In this document: piece by piece, positions 37,879 to 50,694 of the stretch
How the letters are laid out: every line of letters begins with the position of its first letter
Numbering within the stretch: position 1 is the stretch's first letter
Assembly (NCBI GenBank): GCA_004352715.1
Contig: SCFE01000082.1
Span: 508,074-572,073 of the forward strand
DNA: 64,000 nt
Direction of reading: 5' to 3'
Source: Hofstenia miamia
Taxonomy: Eukaryota; Xenacoelomorpha; Acoela
The notes under the pieces: generated by a model
Databases searched by the model: none
Told to the model about the DNA's origin: nothing
Seen by the model: the letters and a program-made list of their open reading frames with translations, nothing else
Program-made: the position numbers and the translations under genes

Positions 37879-38027
37879 TGTAATCTTTTGAAGGCTTATA
37901 ATAAAACACGCGTATCATCTATTAACAACTGTACATCCACTTAAATATCCGTTAACACCACTCTTACTAGTATCGTCTAGTTGTGTGTCAACATTGCTAC
38001 ACAATTAGTTAATTAAGTATATCTACA
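37879..38027 (-). repeat. 5' LTR (149 bp)
   Basis: Begins TGTAGATATACTT and ends TTACA on the minus strand. It is preceded by CTAAG, the same 5 bases that follow the 3' LTR. Differs from the 3' LTR by small indels and substitutions, so the insertion is not recent. Confidence 0.88.
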
Positions 38028-38032
38028 CTTAG

Positions 38033-40780
38033 GTCATAGATGTACTTAAACCTATCTCGGCAGGACTATAGCTTACATATGATTGAATAGTAAGAAATAG
38101 AGGGTGCTGAAGTCAAGAAATTGGCCCTAGTGTCAAAATTGTCAAAAATTTTGAAAAATATATGCTCTATTAGCAGAATGGAGCTGAAACTTGGCGAGGC
38201 AATAGGAAACACATATCTAAGTATAAAAATATGTATTGTAAACCCAATATGAATGTAATATATAAACAAATATTTACAGAACAACTTATTGATTGCAGGA
38301 TGAAATTTATAAAATCTTGGTTTTTTGGAGTAAAATGTCCCCAAAATCATCATAAATTAATACCACTTTTAATGATTCATTTTCCTAGTGTTTTGGCAAA
38401 TTATTCTTTCAAATTTCACAATTTGTTCAATAATTTCAAGAATGATATCCAATCAAATTAATAGACTTGCGTATGACGATGTGCAACAAGTGAAAAGAAA
38501 TAATTCCATACACCCAATCTATTTTACTGAGATGAGTAATTGTAATAAAAAAATGCAGGTAGAGCGATGAATTCAGTGATTTTTTATAACAGTTTTCAAA
38601 ACTTTGTATGTGCTTTTTTGTGATACTATTTGAACAACGTCTATGATATGAGCAAATTTCTGAGAACACCCTTAATTTAATACAGAAAATTATTAATTGG
38701 AAAGAACATGTTATCTGTATAAGTAGAAGTCCAATCAAATTCAAAGCATGACAAATATTCTGACAGAGTATTTTGCAATTAACAAATGACTCTGAAACTA
38801 TAAATGATTAAAGCCTCGATAACATGATTTAATTAATAGCATTTTAATTGAAATAAAAATGATGCTGAAATTTTCTTTTATAAATGTTCATAACTATTTA
38901 ACAGCTGTTTATCTATTAAAAAATCACCTGCCTCCTCTTTTTGTTAGATGTGGAGCATATATACTGTTGACGAATGCTAAACACTTTCGAATTAATGAAA
39001 ATATAGTATTTGTTTAAAAACTTCAAAAATACCAATTTAATAATAACTAAAACTTGAAAATTACCATACAAATTAGGTTTCACTAAATGAAAAATTACAA
39101 AAGATAATTATAAATTTAGGAGAATGATCGAGAAACACTTCAAAGTGGAAAGGAGCTGCAATAAGAAGAGATCCCATTTATTAGATATTGTTGGATATAG
39201 TTAGCAAATAGCTCCCGTAATTATGCTCATTGCAAATTGGAGAAAATTCGGCTATAATAAATCGTATCCGAGGTTTGCGCAGGGTTGTATACTTCAATCG
39301 TAGTGCAGTACACATCAAAAATTTGGATAAATCATACAAATATTCATAAATGTTTTATAAAATATGAAAAATTCAATGTTAAAAACATAGAAGAGTAAGG
39401 GTATAGCTTAATAGTTAAGAAAGTCGTTACGTACAATTAGGGTCATGTAGGACACATAAAACTCAATAAGTCAAAATAAATTTCAGGGCAAAAACATATT
39501 CCAAAATTTTTTTAAGCATGAAAGTTGCAAACTTTGCAAATACTTAGTATGGTTGCATATCTAAAATGTCTAAGATATTATATTAATCAAATTTTCTTAA
39601 CTAAGACAAAATAAGGTTAAAATCGACTGCTTACTCAGTAAATTTCTATTTTTTGTGAGAATGCTTGTCAAAGTTAAATTCCAATTTAACAAAAATGTCT
39701 AATGCCATTCATGAACAAAGCTTTGAGCAGATCCGAAAATATTGAGCAAGGATCGTCATTTTTATCGAAAACATTAAGCATTATATTTTGTCCTGGTTAA
39801 GTAGAACTTTATAATATGTTCCAAGACTACATAGTTAGCTTGAAGTGATTTGATTTTTTTGATTTTTGAGGCGAAACCACTAGGTTTTTTGTCCAAAACA
39901 TAATTGCCTCAGTGGAACCGGTCGACAAAATGGTAACACAACCCAACCCAACCCAACAGGCACTTCTAAATTTGTGTGGGTTTTAGGGATGTCAAACTGA
40001 CGGATATACAACCAGTAAGAAATATATCCTAACGTCCAAAATTGAATAGCGCCCAACTGAGCTTTTTAGTGTTTTATATATATAAGTATAGAGATGAATA
40101 TATTAAAAAACAAATAATTGAGTTAATAAAGAAACAGATTGTCGTAAATATGTACAAATTCATTAAAATAAATTGTTGCTCATTATTTCCTTGAGAACAA
40201 TAATTGATTCCACTGCGTCGCTTTGTCCTTAAAAAACTTAAACTATTTTAACGGTTCAACCCAACCCAACCGGTTCCAACCGTCGTCATATGCATCAAGT
40301 CTAAGACTTCATTAAGATAAGGACATGTGATAGTCTTTGTTTATTGGCCCGAAATCACTATTCGTTTGTGTTATACCTTGGACTACTTGATTAATACACT
40401 GGATGCGACAATGATATCAAGTTTAGGCACGTAAATTGCCACCATGATTGGAAAACAATAACTGCGTGTTAATACATAAACGCTACCCTATAGGTTCATT
40501 GGTTTATTTCAGCCAAAACTTGAAACTATGTCGCATCCATGTATAACGGCGTAATCCCCGGCCATGCTTATTTTTATGGACGCTGAGAAATTAAATTTGT
40601 TTGTTGCTGATTGATTTGCAATGGTGCCCTTCCGATTGATTGATGCCTTGATGGTACTTGTTATGCTTATGAAGTGAGTGAAATTCAAATTTCGGTAAAA
40701 TTTACAGAAATTGACGTTAGCGACACTGTAGATTGAGCGATAGACAACTTAAGTTGTATATTGTTAAGCATAATTATGCT
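38033..40780. other. AT-rich intergenic DNA, no gene supported
   Basis: Only short frames without coding character. Two small AACCCAACCC-rich patches lie at about 39940 and 40257. No transposon protein recognised. Confidence 0.45.
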
Positions 40781-40783
40781 AGA

Positions 40784-41041
40784 TTAATTTAACCAAAAAC
40801 TATTACCATCGGGAGTGAGTTTCTTATGAAATTTTCTCTCCAAATTTTGGATTATAAGAAGGTCATTTTCATCAAAATGCTCTAAATAAAAAAGTTTAAT
40901 TAAGGAATATTTTGGAGTGTTTTTACCATAAAGGAGTTCTTTGATGTCACTTAAAGGCTTTTTTTGCAGCTTGGCTAGGAAAACAAAATTTGCACTGTGC
41001 AAAAGAAAAAGAAGTTGGCTAAAGAAGTCTGAAATAACCAA
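40784..41041 (-). pseudogene. possible C-terminal end of a GIY-YIG-type mobile protein
   Basis: An 85-codon frame ends LEHFDENDLLIIQNLERKFH, then a short KKLTPDGNSFWLN tail. This resembles the ending seen in some GIY-YIG-containing retroelement proteins (a hydrophobic strand, Glu-Arg, then 'L.P.GLN'). The likeness is loose and no catalytic motif is seen. It may be a chance frame. Confidence 0.25.
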
Positions 41042-41146
41042 TTATTTGAGAGTTAATATTGATTGCACGCTTAAATCTAACCTATATTTAACTCTTTATA
41101 AAAACTTCTTTATATATACAGTATAAAGCTAATGATCTGCAAGTTT

Positions 41147-41373
41147 GTGGGCTATAAGGGCGTACGCAGAATTTTCTGACGGGGAGAACATCTTAGTCAT
41201 GACCAAATTTTTTAAAATTTTGAAAAAAAGATGTTAAAATGAGGTTGACGATACTAGATTTTAAATTTTTCAAATTTTTTGGAACAAATCTTTTGATTTA
41301 AGCAATCAAAACCAATTTGGAAAACCTGACAGAATGGACATTCCACCATGTCCCCCCTTGCTTACGCTACTGA
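41147..41373. mobile_element. hAT-MITE-like repeat, about 225 bp
   Basis: The left end is GGGCGTACGCAGAATTTTC; the right end is TTGCTTACGCTACTG, partly inverted to the left. The interior matches 57009-57227 in reverse orientation and 29516-29735 directly (TTTTCTGACGGGG near the left end, AACCTGACAG near the right). No exact target-site duplication is visible. Lies in the 3' flank of the gene ending at 41556. Confidence 0.6.
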
Positions 41374-41555
41374 GGCCAAAACATTTAACCAAACAGCGGT
41401 TGCTTCACATTATTTTAGGACAGATGCGATTTAGCAATTGTCCTCGAATTTTCTGATATCATTTAAAAAGAATCATTATAGAATCATTACTAATTTGAGA
41501 GTTATTGGATAACTAGTATTTCATATACAGAAATTAATGAATTAACATATTGAAG

Positions 41556-42828
41556 CTACCTCTTCACATTATCATATAATATTTTCTTATCATTTTCAGT
41601 GTACTTCAGGGTTGGCAAGAGAATGTTCATGAATTTACTCTAAATGAATGGTAACAATATGAATTGTATTTACTCAAGCAATTAGTTTACTTACGTCTTT
41701 TGCATCAATGAGACTTTCACACACAATTTTACTATCTTTGTATGACACTGAAGATATTATATTCTAGGCAATATTTTATATCAATACATCGAAATATAAT
41801 ATACCAGTAAATGCTTGGGAACTTTTGGCTCCTTGCTTGATTGGAAAATTTGTCCTTTCTGCAATTCAGCAATACCAGGACAAATATCCACCTCTGTTAT
41901 GTTTCTGAAATATTACCAGCAACATAAAATATTTACATACATTATTCCTAATCGAATTCAAACTTTCTCTGGAGTGAGTTTTAAATAAATAGTTTTTTAG
42001 AGCAACTATTTTGATTTATGTTATTGAAAATAGAAAAACGATTTCGATAAAAAGCAAGGAAGGAAATGAAAGATATTTCTTGTAACTTTTTACAATAAAT
42101 TTTATTAAGCATTAATTGAAAATGATAATTTCATATTTTGCAAAAATCATATAATCTTGTATTTCATAGAATATAATAAACAAATTCATTGAAAATTTTC
42201 ACTCACTTTTCGGAGAAATCTGCAATAAACAGATTAAAATATGGAAGCAAATCATCGCGACAGCTAAATGAAACAATATAACAATAAAATATTTTCCTAA
42301 TTAGAAAAAATTATGCAAGCATAATATTATCCTTGCAAATTTAATTTATCAATATAAACTACATATATATATATATNNNNNNNNNNNNNNNNNNNNNNNN
42401 NNNNNNNNNNNNNNNNNNNNNNNNNNNNNNNNNNNNNNNNNNNNNNNNNNNNNNNNNNNNNNNNNNNNNNNNNNNNNNNNNNNNNNNNNNNNNNNNNNNN
42501 NNNNNNNNNNNNNNNNNNNNNNNNNNNNNNNNNNNNNNNNNNNNNNNNNNNNNNNNNNNNNNNNNNNNNNNNNNNNNNNNNNNNNNNNNNNNNNNNNNNN
42601 NNNNNNNNNNNNNNNNNNNNNNNNNNNNNNNNNNNNNNNNNNNNNNNNNNNNNNNNNNNNNNNNNNNNNNNNNNNNNNNNNNNNNNNNNNNNNNNNNNNN
42701 NNNNNNNNNNNNNNNNNNNNNNNNNNNNNNNNNNNNNNNNNNNNNNNNNNNNNNNNNNNNNNNNNNNNNNNNNNNNNNNNNNNNNNNNNNNNNNNNNNNN
42801 NNNNNNNNNNNNNNNNNNNNNNNNNNNN

Positions 42829-42884
<56 letters not shown>

Positions 42885-43228
42885 AATTCTCTCAATATTC
42901 CAAATAAGTTTAAGTGATGTCTTATCAAATAAATTCTATCTGTGCTCAAAAAATAATCGAAAGTTTTACTCTTAATGCAATTAAGTTATTTCAGAAATAT
43001 TCTTAGTAACTGATTTGTAATTCTAAAATGTAATCATATTCTAAAAATTGTGCATTTGTAATACTAAACTACAAGAAATTATATTAATGCAATTCACAAA
43101 AAAAATTCAAGTTGCGCAAATAAACCACACTGAAAATTATTTACACAAGCACTTCCTTTATAATGTTGTGATAACAATAGTTTAGGAAAACTACTACGTG
43201 ACTAAAGGAAAATCACAAAGATATTTTA

Positions 43229-43268
<40 letters not shown>

Positions 43269-44253
43269 ATTCAGTACTTCTTTGTATTAGGTATTTATGT
43301 AAAATACACCTTTCGTGGTATAAAAAATGCCTTCCAATAAGCAATGAATAAATAAAGTTCCTCTGTTTTTCTAATGTGTCAAGATCAACATCTAAATATG
43401 TCCTATGCTAATAACAACAAAGTTAAAATTTAATTAATACCAATTTATATATATATATACACACAAACTAATAAACTTTTTTTGTAGGCACAAATTTAAA
43501 AAATCTTATAAGCTTTAAAATGGTAACAATTCCATGAGACTGCAATGCAAGCATAATTTTAACGTAACTCTATTGAGTGAATTAATGCAGCATCTTGCTA
43601 AAGTCCAGTATAATTAAGAAGCACATTGCTTAATTCTCTGCTCAGATTCTGATGATAGGCTATGCATTTTTACCGAAATCCGCTTAACCCTATTTTTATT
43701 GGTTTCACATTTGAAAATTTTGTTATCGTTTTATATTAAGAAGTTAATTATGTAAATGATGAACTAGTGAGATATCGGTATTAAGCAATTTCCAGATTAA
43801 ACAAAATTTACAACAATAGGATGAAAATATATTTAATATAAAAGATAAATAAATATAAATATTTTTTATCATTTTTTTGAAATTGGAATGCAGAGGAAAA
43901 AAAATATAAGGTGTACTGAACATAGAGGGAGTTTTGAACAATTTTTGTATAGAGATCAGATTTTGTGAACAACGTTTATGCCCATTCACTTGCAAAAAAT
44001 AAAATGAGCTTGACTAAAATTTATTATATAACCTGTAGCACATAAAATTTTGATATTTTCTTTAAATTCAATGACTGAATTCCTTTTGCAAAGTTTAGAT
44101 TTTTTATAGTAGGATAAAAATTTTTATTAATTTGTAATATTTAATCGGAGAGCAAAATAAGTATTTTGTAAATTCTCCTTTAAAAATAAATTCTTACCAA
44201 AATTGATTTCTTTGATAGTTTTTTCTTTTTTGTCTGGTTTCCTTTCTTCTTCA
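41556..44253 (-). CDS. candidate 3' exons of an unidentified host gene
   Basis: Three consecutive exons fit by splice signals and phase. 41904-41805 encodes NITEVDICPGIAELQKGQIF and onward, with acceptor TTTCAG. 41763-41695 encodes NIISSVSYKDSKIVCESLID and onward, with donor GTAAGT. 41639-41556 encodes SKFMNILLPTLKYTENDKK and ends at TAG. Each junction is phase-consistent. Weaker upstream candidates are a 13-bp microexon at 42219-42207, 42939 to about 42880, 43370-43310, and 44253-44198 (EEERKPDKKEKTIKEINF, donor GTAAGA). The links among these upstream pieces do not all agree in phase, and a 452-N gap interrupts. The protein family is not recognised. It could be the 3' part of the gene ending at 47282, or a separate gene. 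Confidence 0.5.
42377..42828. other. assembly gap, 452 N, flanked by (TA)n
   Basis: The gap sits inside a long TA microsatellite (42361-42376 and 42831-42875), which probably caused the assembly break. Confidence 0.97.
43232..43262. repeat. (TA)n microsatellite
   Basis: TA dinucleotide run in a putative intron. A similar run lies at 44579-44608, and a shorter one at 43447-43460. Confidence 0.95.
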
Positions 44254-44575
44254 CTAAAACACTTAAATTTATCAATTTATAGTGTTGTATATCGTCATTA
44301 TAACCTACTTTATTTAAGATTTACTAAAATTTGCATTTTAAATGTTGTATTTGAGCTTAAATGTATTCTTGAACTTATTAATATTCTAAGTTTTCAAGTG
44401 GGTTTTCCATCAAATCTGAGTTAGCATAATGACGTTTTGGTGATTGAGGTCTGAAAATTTATTAGACAACACAATTTTCAAATTTATGCTTTGCTTTCAT
44501 AATTATTAATATTGAAAATACACATATCTAACAATATTCTGGTAAATATCTACATGTATATGTATATGTATATGC

Positions 44576-44612
<37 letters not shown>

Positions 44613-44810
44613 TCAAGTTTTAAATAACTACACTAAGAAGGAAGAAAAGCATATATTGCATGTGAAAAATGCCCGCTACAAAATTTAAATATATTCCTAT
44701 ACACGTTTGACAACTATACGTTGCTCGCCAGTAAAATAATTACAATTTTACAATTATTAATTAATTAAAGAAATCAGTTGCACATTGAACTGGTTATTTA
44801 GAAAATTTTC

Positions 44811-45280
44811 TTAATGTCTTCCCTGAAACGTATTATTACTTTGCACTAACGAAGCTACTTTAAATAAGCTTTGAATATCTTTATTTTGAGTGCAATATGC
44901 AATGTGTTTTTCCACGGGTATTAATGATGGATCTGTAGGATTTTTTATTTGCCATCTATGCATTGGAATTCTTATCTTCAAACTTGTCCTTTCTCCTATA
45001 TTTTTTCTTGTCAACCTTGAACAATTTAATGAATATAATATAAATATTGCATTACTGTTAAATTGTTCTTTAATATCAACTAATATTTTCTTTGGATTCT
45101 AAGTTTTCAATACATATGCGGCATTGCCATTTCAAAACTTTGTTGTTGTTGTTAAGTACTCTACGTCTATTCTTTTTTGTAGAAATACTTCCTTCCATAA
45201 ATTAGTTGTTCCTTCCGTTTTGATTAATTGTGGAATTTTTATTAGTTCATCATTTTTTGTGTATTTGTTTTTGTATTTCG
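44811..45280 (-). pseudogene. decayed GIY-YIG / Penelope-like C-terminal fragment
   Basis: On the minus strand a frame reads GERTSLKIRIPMHRWQIKNP, then VEKHIAYC, then an FKVASLVQSNNTF segment. GIY-YIG ends of mobile proteins share this pattern: an Arg-rich helix, His-Arg, Asn-Pro, then SKH-like and a terminal strand. Upstream in another frame is coding-like sequence with TEGTTNLWKEVF. No catalytic GIY or YIG motif survives. It lies between candidate host exons and would be intronic or intergenic. Confidence 0.4.
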
Positions 45281-47281
45281 TCATTGTAAATTTATGGATT
45301 TAAAGTCACTTTTGATACTTGATTGTAGTTAATACTAATGTAATTATTTTGTAGTTTCTATTTACTGGCTTTTAAGTTATTGCATTCTTAATTCGGCTTT
45401 CTGTTATGTATTTTGGGTAATGACAGAGCCTCATAAACTCTCTTAATTTTTAAGTCTATATTTTACTTGTTTCGTACTTGTTGTAAATGTGTTTATTCTT
45501 CTGGCAAGACAGTACAGAATATTGATTCATACATGTATTGGGTGAGATGAAAACTAGTTCAGGTAGTTATGTGTATTGTATTGGTATACCGTATTTCAGT
45601 TTCTTTTCTGTTTTTGTTAATGTTAGTGAGATGTTTTTCATAGATACTTGAAAATGAGTGAATTTTTATTTCTTTGTATAAACTTTTCAGTTCAATTGAG
45701 ATATTTGGTGGAATCCATTGTGAATTACTACAAAATTTATCTGTATGTGTATATCCATTGTGAATTATTACAAAACTTATCTGTATGTGTATACTCTTAT
45801 GATTTATTACTGTGGACATTTTTTTGAGAATTAATTTTCTTTTGAAAGCATTTAAGCTGGGTCTTCATTTTCAATAACTAATGTTACATGTTGGCGAAAG
45901 TTTAAATCCTTTGCAAAGTAAATTTATTTGTGCTTGGTTAATTTTTTATTTAGTAAAATTCAACATTTTCAAGCTGATCTGCTTAAAAAATTTCCTTTAC
46001 TTTTTTAGAGTTTAAAATTGCTATACTTTCTATGGTTTTTGTATATTTCATACTTAGACTTTGTTTGGTTTTAGATGCTTTATTTTTTCTGTATGCGTAT
46101 GTTGAACTTGATTTAATTATTTTCACATGCTTCCTTTTAATTTTCATTGAGTTTTAAAATTATATATTTATTTCTACAAGGTATTTAAAGGAAAAACAAA
46201 TGCTTTTAGTATTATTCCTGTAACCGATTGAAGATTCTCAAAAGTCCAGACTCTTAGGAAGATGTGAAAATGCGAATTTCCTAAAAGAGCATTATGCAGG
46301 AATAATATTAAGAAAAAACTCTGCATAGACTGTAAAATATTGCAAAAATAGGCACTTAAAATATATTTTATCATCTTAATTTTAAATTTCTTGAAATGTC
46401 TTAAAAAAGTATTATTTCTTAATAAAAAAATCGATATTAGTAACCTGAAATTCATAAATTCAAGTATATGTTTAGTAAAAGCTGGAGAAATCCTATATCC
46501 TTTAACAGACTTCCCTTTATAAACCAGTGAATTATTAATTACCAGTATTTAGAAAATGCTAAATGATAAAATCTAGCAGTTGAAAACATTTTTGTCATAA
46601 TTGCAATAGAGCAACGTTCACGAGATTTTATGCACCGGCAAAATTATTTTCCCTATCATTCAGATATAATAATTTCTTTTTTAGCTTTCTTGTTAACATT
46701 TCAATTCAAATCTTAGCAAAATCTTTTGAGAAAGGAAACATTTCAAATAAATTAAGCATATGATTTTAATCCGCATGATGGCGAAAAAATATCCACTGAA
46801 AGGCTTCAAAGAAAATGTTAAATTTGTAGAGTAAGAATATTATAGTATTGCAGCCTACGGATTATTTTCTGTTTTGGTATTTGAGCAAACTACTGTTAGT
46901 TCTTTGTTTGAACATGCATTGCTTTTGAACAATGAAATTATAACTCAATTATTTTTAAAATTTTAATATTGCATAGTGGGATTTTGAAAGATGAATCTGG
47001 CTAAGGACATTTATCTTGATTGAAAAAACGCATTTGGTTTCACAGATAAATTTTGCAAAGACTTAATATAGTTTTGGGAAATACTGTGGTTATTTTTGCA
47101 TTAGATTTAAGAAAATGCTTGTTTTTAAAATACGATCATTTCAATGTAGGAGATTTAGGGTGCTATGTTTTATGAAATGATTAGAACACAGCTGATTGTG
47201 CTTCTGTTAATGCTTCTATTAGCCAAACTACTTTTGCAATTTGAAGTTGCTTTTTATACAAATTATAAATTTAGAAGATAC
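45281..47281. other. AT-rich sequence, no gene supported
   Basis: Contains a roughly 40-bp direct repeat pair at about 45713-45795 and an isolated acceptor-like site near 46282 followed by a short open stretch. Nothing convincing. Confidence 0.4.
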
Positions 47282-50200
47282 CTACAATGATGGTGACTTG
47301 GCTGTCTAAAATAAATTGAAACTACATATTTTATATAGAAAATATACCTCTGACTCCGTTTCTGAGCTACTAGTATTAATGTTGAGTTCATTAGGAAATC
47401 TAAGAAACGAGTATATTCACTTAACTAAGTAAGATATTTACCTTTTCTGAATCTCTGACAATACATTAGAAACAGCGGTGTCTCCAAATTTAACTGATGT
47501 CTCTAAAACAGTTCAGTATCACTCATGAAATCTAAAAAACAGGATACTTTAATTTCGACCTATTTACTACATGGGGGGGTGACTCCAACCCTTCTTGTAA
47601 GCGTTTTAAATATTAGCGTTTTGAAAGTCTCAATATGTCTGCTTTCATGGCTTTTACTTTTATGGATTGAGAAGTATCTTTTGTCAACAAAATTTTAGAA
47701 ATATTATTTAAGTTATGTTGGTTTTTCAATAAATCTACTGTTTTTGTTCGTCATTTCAACATTTTATGTTTGTTGTAAAGTAAAAGACCTCCCATAAATA
47801 CATTTAACAGTTTTTTTCAATTCAGAAAACATCACAAAATTTGACCTGTTGAAAAAGTTAAAAGTTTCAAAAAAATAACCAATTTTTCACTAACTACTTC
47901 GCAATTAGGATGATGCCATCAGCGCAATGATGATGTCATTACTAATTAAAGGCCTCATTTTGAAGAGGGAAGCTTGCATTAGTAACGTAGGAAATTTCAT
48001 AGCAAAACATTAAGCGGAAAACGTTTTCGTAGAAGGGATGAATCAACACCCTGTGAGTTAACCTGACTAAAATAACATGTGGTAAATAGGGTCAAAGAAC
48101 AACAAACCATTTATTTTATTGTCATCCCACAAAAGTGTAAATTCATTTTCATCTTCAAATTCCTAAATCATAAGATTTGTCTCATGCTGTAAAAATGAAA
48201 TTACCCTGTATATTCTTTCCAGCATTTTTTTTGGATCAAAACGTGGAATGCATTCGATTTCCTAAAAAACAAATTACTTCGTTAAATATTAATTTAATCA
48301 ATAAAGTCATTCAAAAGGATTTTATAAAAAATCACAATTTAAGTAACTAGTATTATTCTTAATCAAACGAATTTTAGAAATTTAAGCAAAGTGTGAAAAA
48401 AGTGCATTCAATATAAATAAAAAGAAGAAAGGAATTTGAGGTTTAACAGGCAAGCTTAGACCATTCGAATATTGCCTACAAAAGATAAAGAAGCAATTTC
48501 AAAATAAGGCAACTAAATATAATTTACTTAAATTTGAAGAGACAAAATCACTGATTTACCCAATTTAATATGTTATAGTTGAACTCAATAATTAGAAAAT
48601 TTCATTAAAATTTAAAAAAAAAACAATTTATGACAAACATTTTTTTCTTAGTTGAGTACTTTTTTCAATGTTTCTGGTAAATTTGATGTTGCTAAAACGA
48701 ATTTGAGATAATATTAATAGTAGAAACCATACTTTATGAATAATCATAAAATTACATTTATTGCCTAAAAAGGTTATTGATTTAGGAATAAAAAATTTTA
48801 TTATGATGGAGACGCCAAAAATCCTCAAATAACTTTTATAATTCTGCAAAAACATCTAATTGTATTTTGATTTTAATGTAAGCAGATGTTTTGTATTCAT
48901 CAGAAGGCATTAGACCAAAATATAGTCTAAAGAGATTAGTTATTAAATTCCTGTAATTGAGATTTATAAAGAGTTATAAAGGTTCTTAAATTTTCAACAA
49001 ACTTTTCCTTAGTGATCAAATAATTTTTATTTATTTGAACCTACAGAAATTATATGAGGCCAAATTATAATCCCAAAGTGTTAATTTCTGCACATTTCAA
49101 TATGTTTTAGATATACCCACACTCCTAAATATGTCTCTACAGTAGTTGGTGTAATTTTCTCTTTGTTCATCACTAAGAAAACATAAATTTTCAGGAAGAA
49201 CATTCAATTCACATTTCAGAAAGTGAAGTTTAGTAGACATTCCTGGCAATATCCAATCGCTTGAATTTAACAAGAAAAATTTCAGTTTGTCTCATGCTAA
49301 GATATAGCCTGCAGCTATTGGAAGGAGAAGGAGATCCTTAGAATTTATGATAGAAAAATTACTATAAGATTGGTTCACTTGTTCATTGAAAATTTTTTGC
49401 AGGTTAAACAAGCACACATTCAAATCAGGATATTTAAGTATTGGAGGTCAATACTGTGAAGCGCATGATCAAAAGTAGAGTTGATTTCAACATATAGGAG
49501 AAAACCCATTGTTCAAAGATAAAACCAACTGCCACTATTGTGGTTTTTTATTTCATGTCAAATGTAAAAATAGAGAATGCCAATGTAAATTAAATTTCAT
49601 GTCACACAGTGTTATTAGTTATTAAGGCGACGAAAATCAATATGTTCAATAAACTTAAAACTCAAGCTTTGAGTCGACAGAGGCCAAATTTATTAATTAT
49701 GTACGCAAAAATTTATTGAATTTGAATGACAGGAAGTCCAAGAGGTGCACATTGTCATTTGTCATTGGTTTGCATGTGTATTTACTTTTCATAGAGAAAA
49801 TGATAAGATATAAAATGAGCTCAACCAGTGCACAATATTGTGAAAATTTTATCAAAAAACTGAAAAAATGAAAAGAATTTCTTGCAATTTTAAAGGAAAT
49901 TAATGTAAAAGCCTCGAATTTTCAGCTTAAGAAAATGTGTTTGTCATACTATCACGCTATAAAGCACATGTACTTATAAGCGATAAATCTTGTTTTCACT
50001 GTTCTACAGATGTGCATGCTATTCGTTTATAAGCACATGTGCTAATATCCGGATATAAGCATACCCTAGTCAATATGATTTATTCGACTCTCTTATATTT
50101 GCCATTAATTAAGGCACCAAGTACCATGGCATAAAGAAGGCACCATAAACCACAATGTTGTGGTATTTGATTAAATAAAAGGCTTGAGCATGGCTTCTAC

Positions 50201-50694
50201 ATTATTAAAACCATTGAATTGTTTCTTGTAGGTAAATTATTTTATTAAATGAAATGAATATATCTCAGATAAACACGAATTAATAGCGCTACTTTTAGGC
50301 CATACATGCGACGCTAATGGTTAGTATACACGGAGACCTGTGCATACAAGTTGTGTTGAATGTTGCTACTAAGCAGCTTAAAACAAAAGTATCCGGTAAT
50401 TTTCGACTGGTACCTATGTGATTAAAATCGCTTTTATGCGGTATATTGAAAATTTCAATTCAAACGTACTTGCCAAAAAAATTGTTCAAAAATTCAATGT
50501 TTGCTTTGTCTTAGACGTTAGGTCAAAATCAGTCAAAAACAAAATTTTTGAGGTCAAAATTTAGCCGCCCTATTAATCACATAAATATTGACAGAATAAC
50601 ATTATATACTATACCTCTGTATTTAAAATTACTTTGCCTTCATCGAGATATTTTTCTAAACTAAGTAGATTTAATATTGTAAGAGTGCAGGTTT
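47282..50694 (-). CDS. candidate multi-exon host gene, 3' part
   Basis: Six short exons can be chained. 50694-50615 (TCTLTILNLLSLEKYLDEGK onward, donor GTATAG). 48261-48205 (EIECIPRFDPKKMLERIYR, acceptor TTTTTTAG). 48162-48108 (EFEDENEFTLLWDDNKIN). 47502-47442 (TSVKFGDTAVSNVLSEIQK, donor GTAAAT). 47399-47348 (FPNELNINTSSSETESE). 47305-47282 (TAKSPSL, stop TAG, acceptor TATTTTAG). All five junctions keep phase (0, 0, 1, 2, 0). The second intron would be only 42 nt. Reading through it instead is in frame with a single TAG, so a nonsense mutation or base error is an alternative. No domain is recognised. The upstream part may be the THAP exons at 52.6-53.6 kb, on the same strand. Confidence 0.55.
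48840..49660 (-). pseudogene. unclassified transposon-encoded protein fragment
   Basis: On the minus strand at about 49260-49060 the frame reads GMSTKLHFLKCELNVLPENL, then FLSDEQRENYTNYCRDIF, then a LTLWDYNLAS segment. This resembles a repeat-encoded protein common in invertebrate genomes with the pattern 'SLKIHFL.....FFPENLG..SDE.GERFHQDI'. The name of that family is not certain to me. A further open stretch at about 48960-48845 (LNYRNLITNLFRLYFGLMPS) may belong to it. It lies between exons of the candidate host gene, so it would be intronic. Confidence 0.45.

Larger units (their letters stand above)
35227..38027 (-). mobile_element. compact LTR retrotransposon with perfect 5-bp TSD
   Basis: cttag flanks both sides (35222-35226 and 38028-38032). 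The LTRs are 35227-35360 and 37879-38027, each starting TG and ending CA. On the minus strand the 5' LTR is followed within 2 bases by TGGTGACAG, a plausible tRNA primer-binding site. Gag, protease, integrase and a second protease segment follow; most of the reverse transcriptase is missing. At 2.8 kb it is far shorter than an intact Ty3/gypsy-type element (typically about 5 kb), so it is an internally deleted, rearranged copy. See separate entries for the parts. Confidence 0.9.

Noticed and set aside
39395-39470. tRNA-like stretch (gggtatagcttaatagttaa)
   Set aside because: It lacks a credible B box and cannot be folded into a convincing cloverleaf by eye.
43370-44253. Complete phase-consistent linkage of all upstream exon candidates to the terminal exons at 41.6-41.9 kb
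   Set aside because: The 43310 and 42939 borders do not agree in phase with the 44198 exon, and a gap intervenes. Only the last three exons are asserted as linked.
49920-50070. Short repeated AGCACATGT motifs as a regulatory cluster
   Set aside because: Only a few loose copies in AT-rich DNA; no supporting context.
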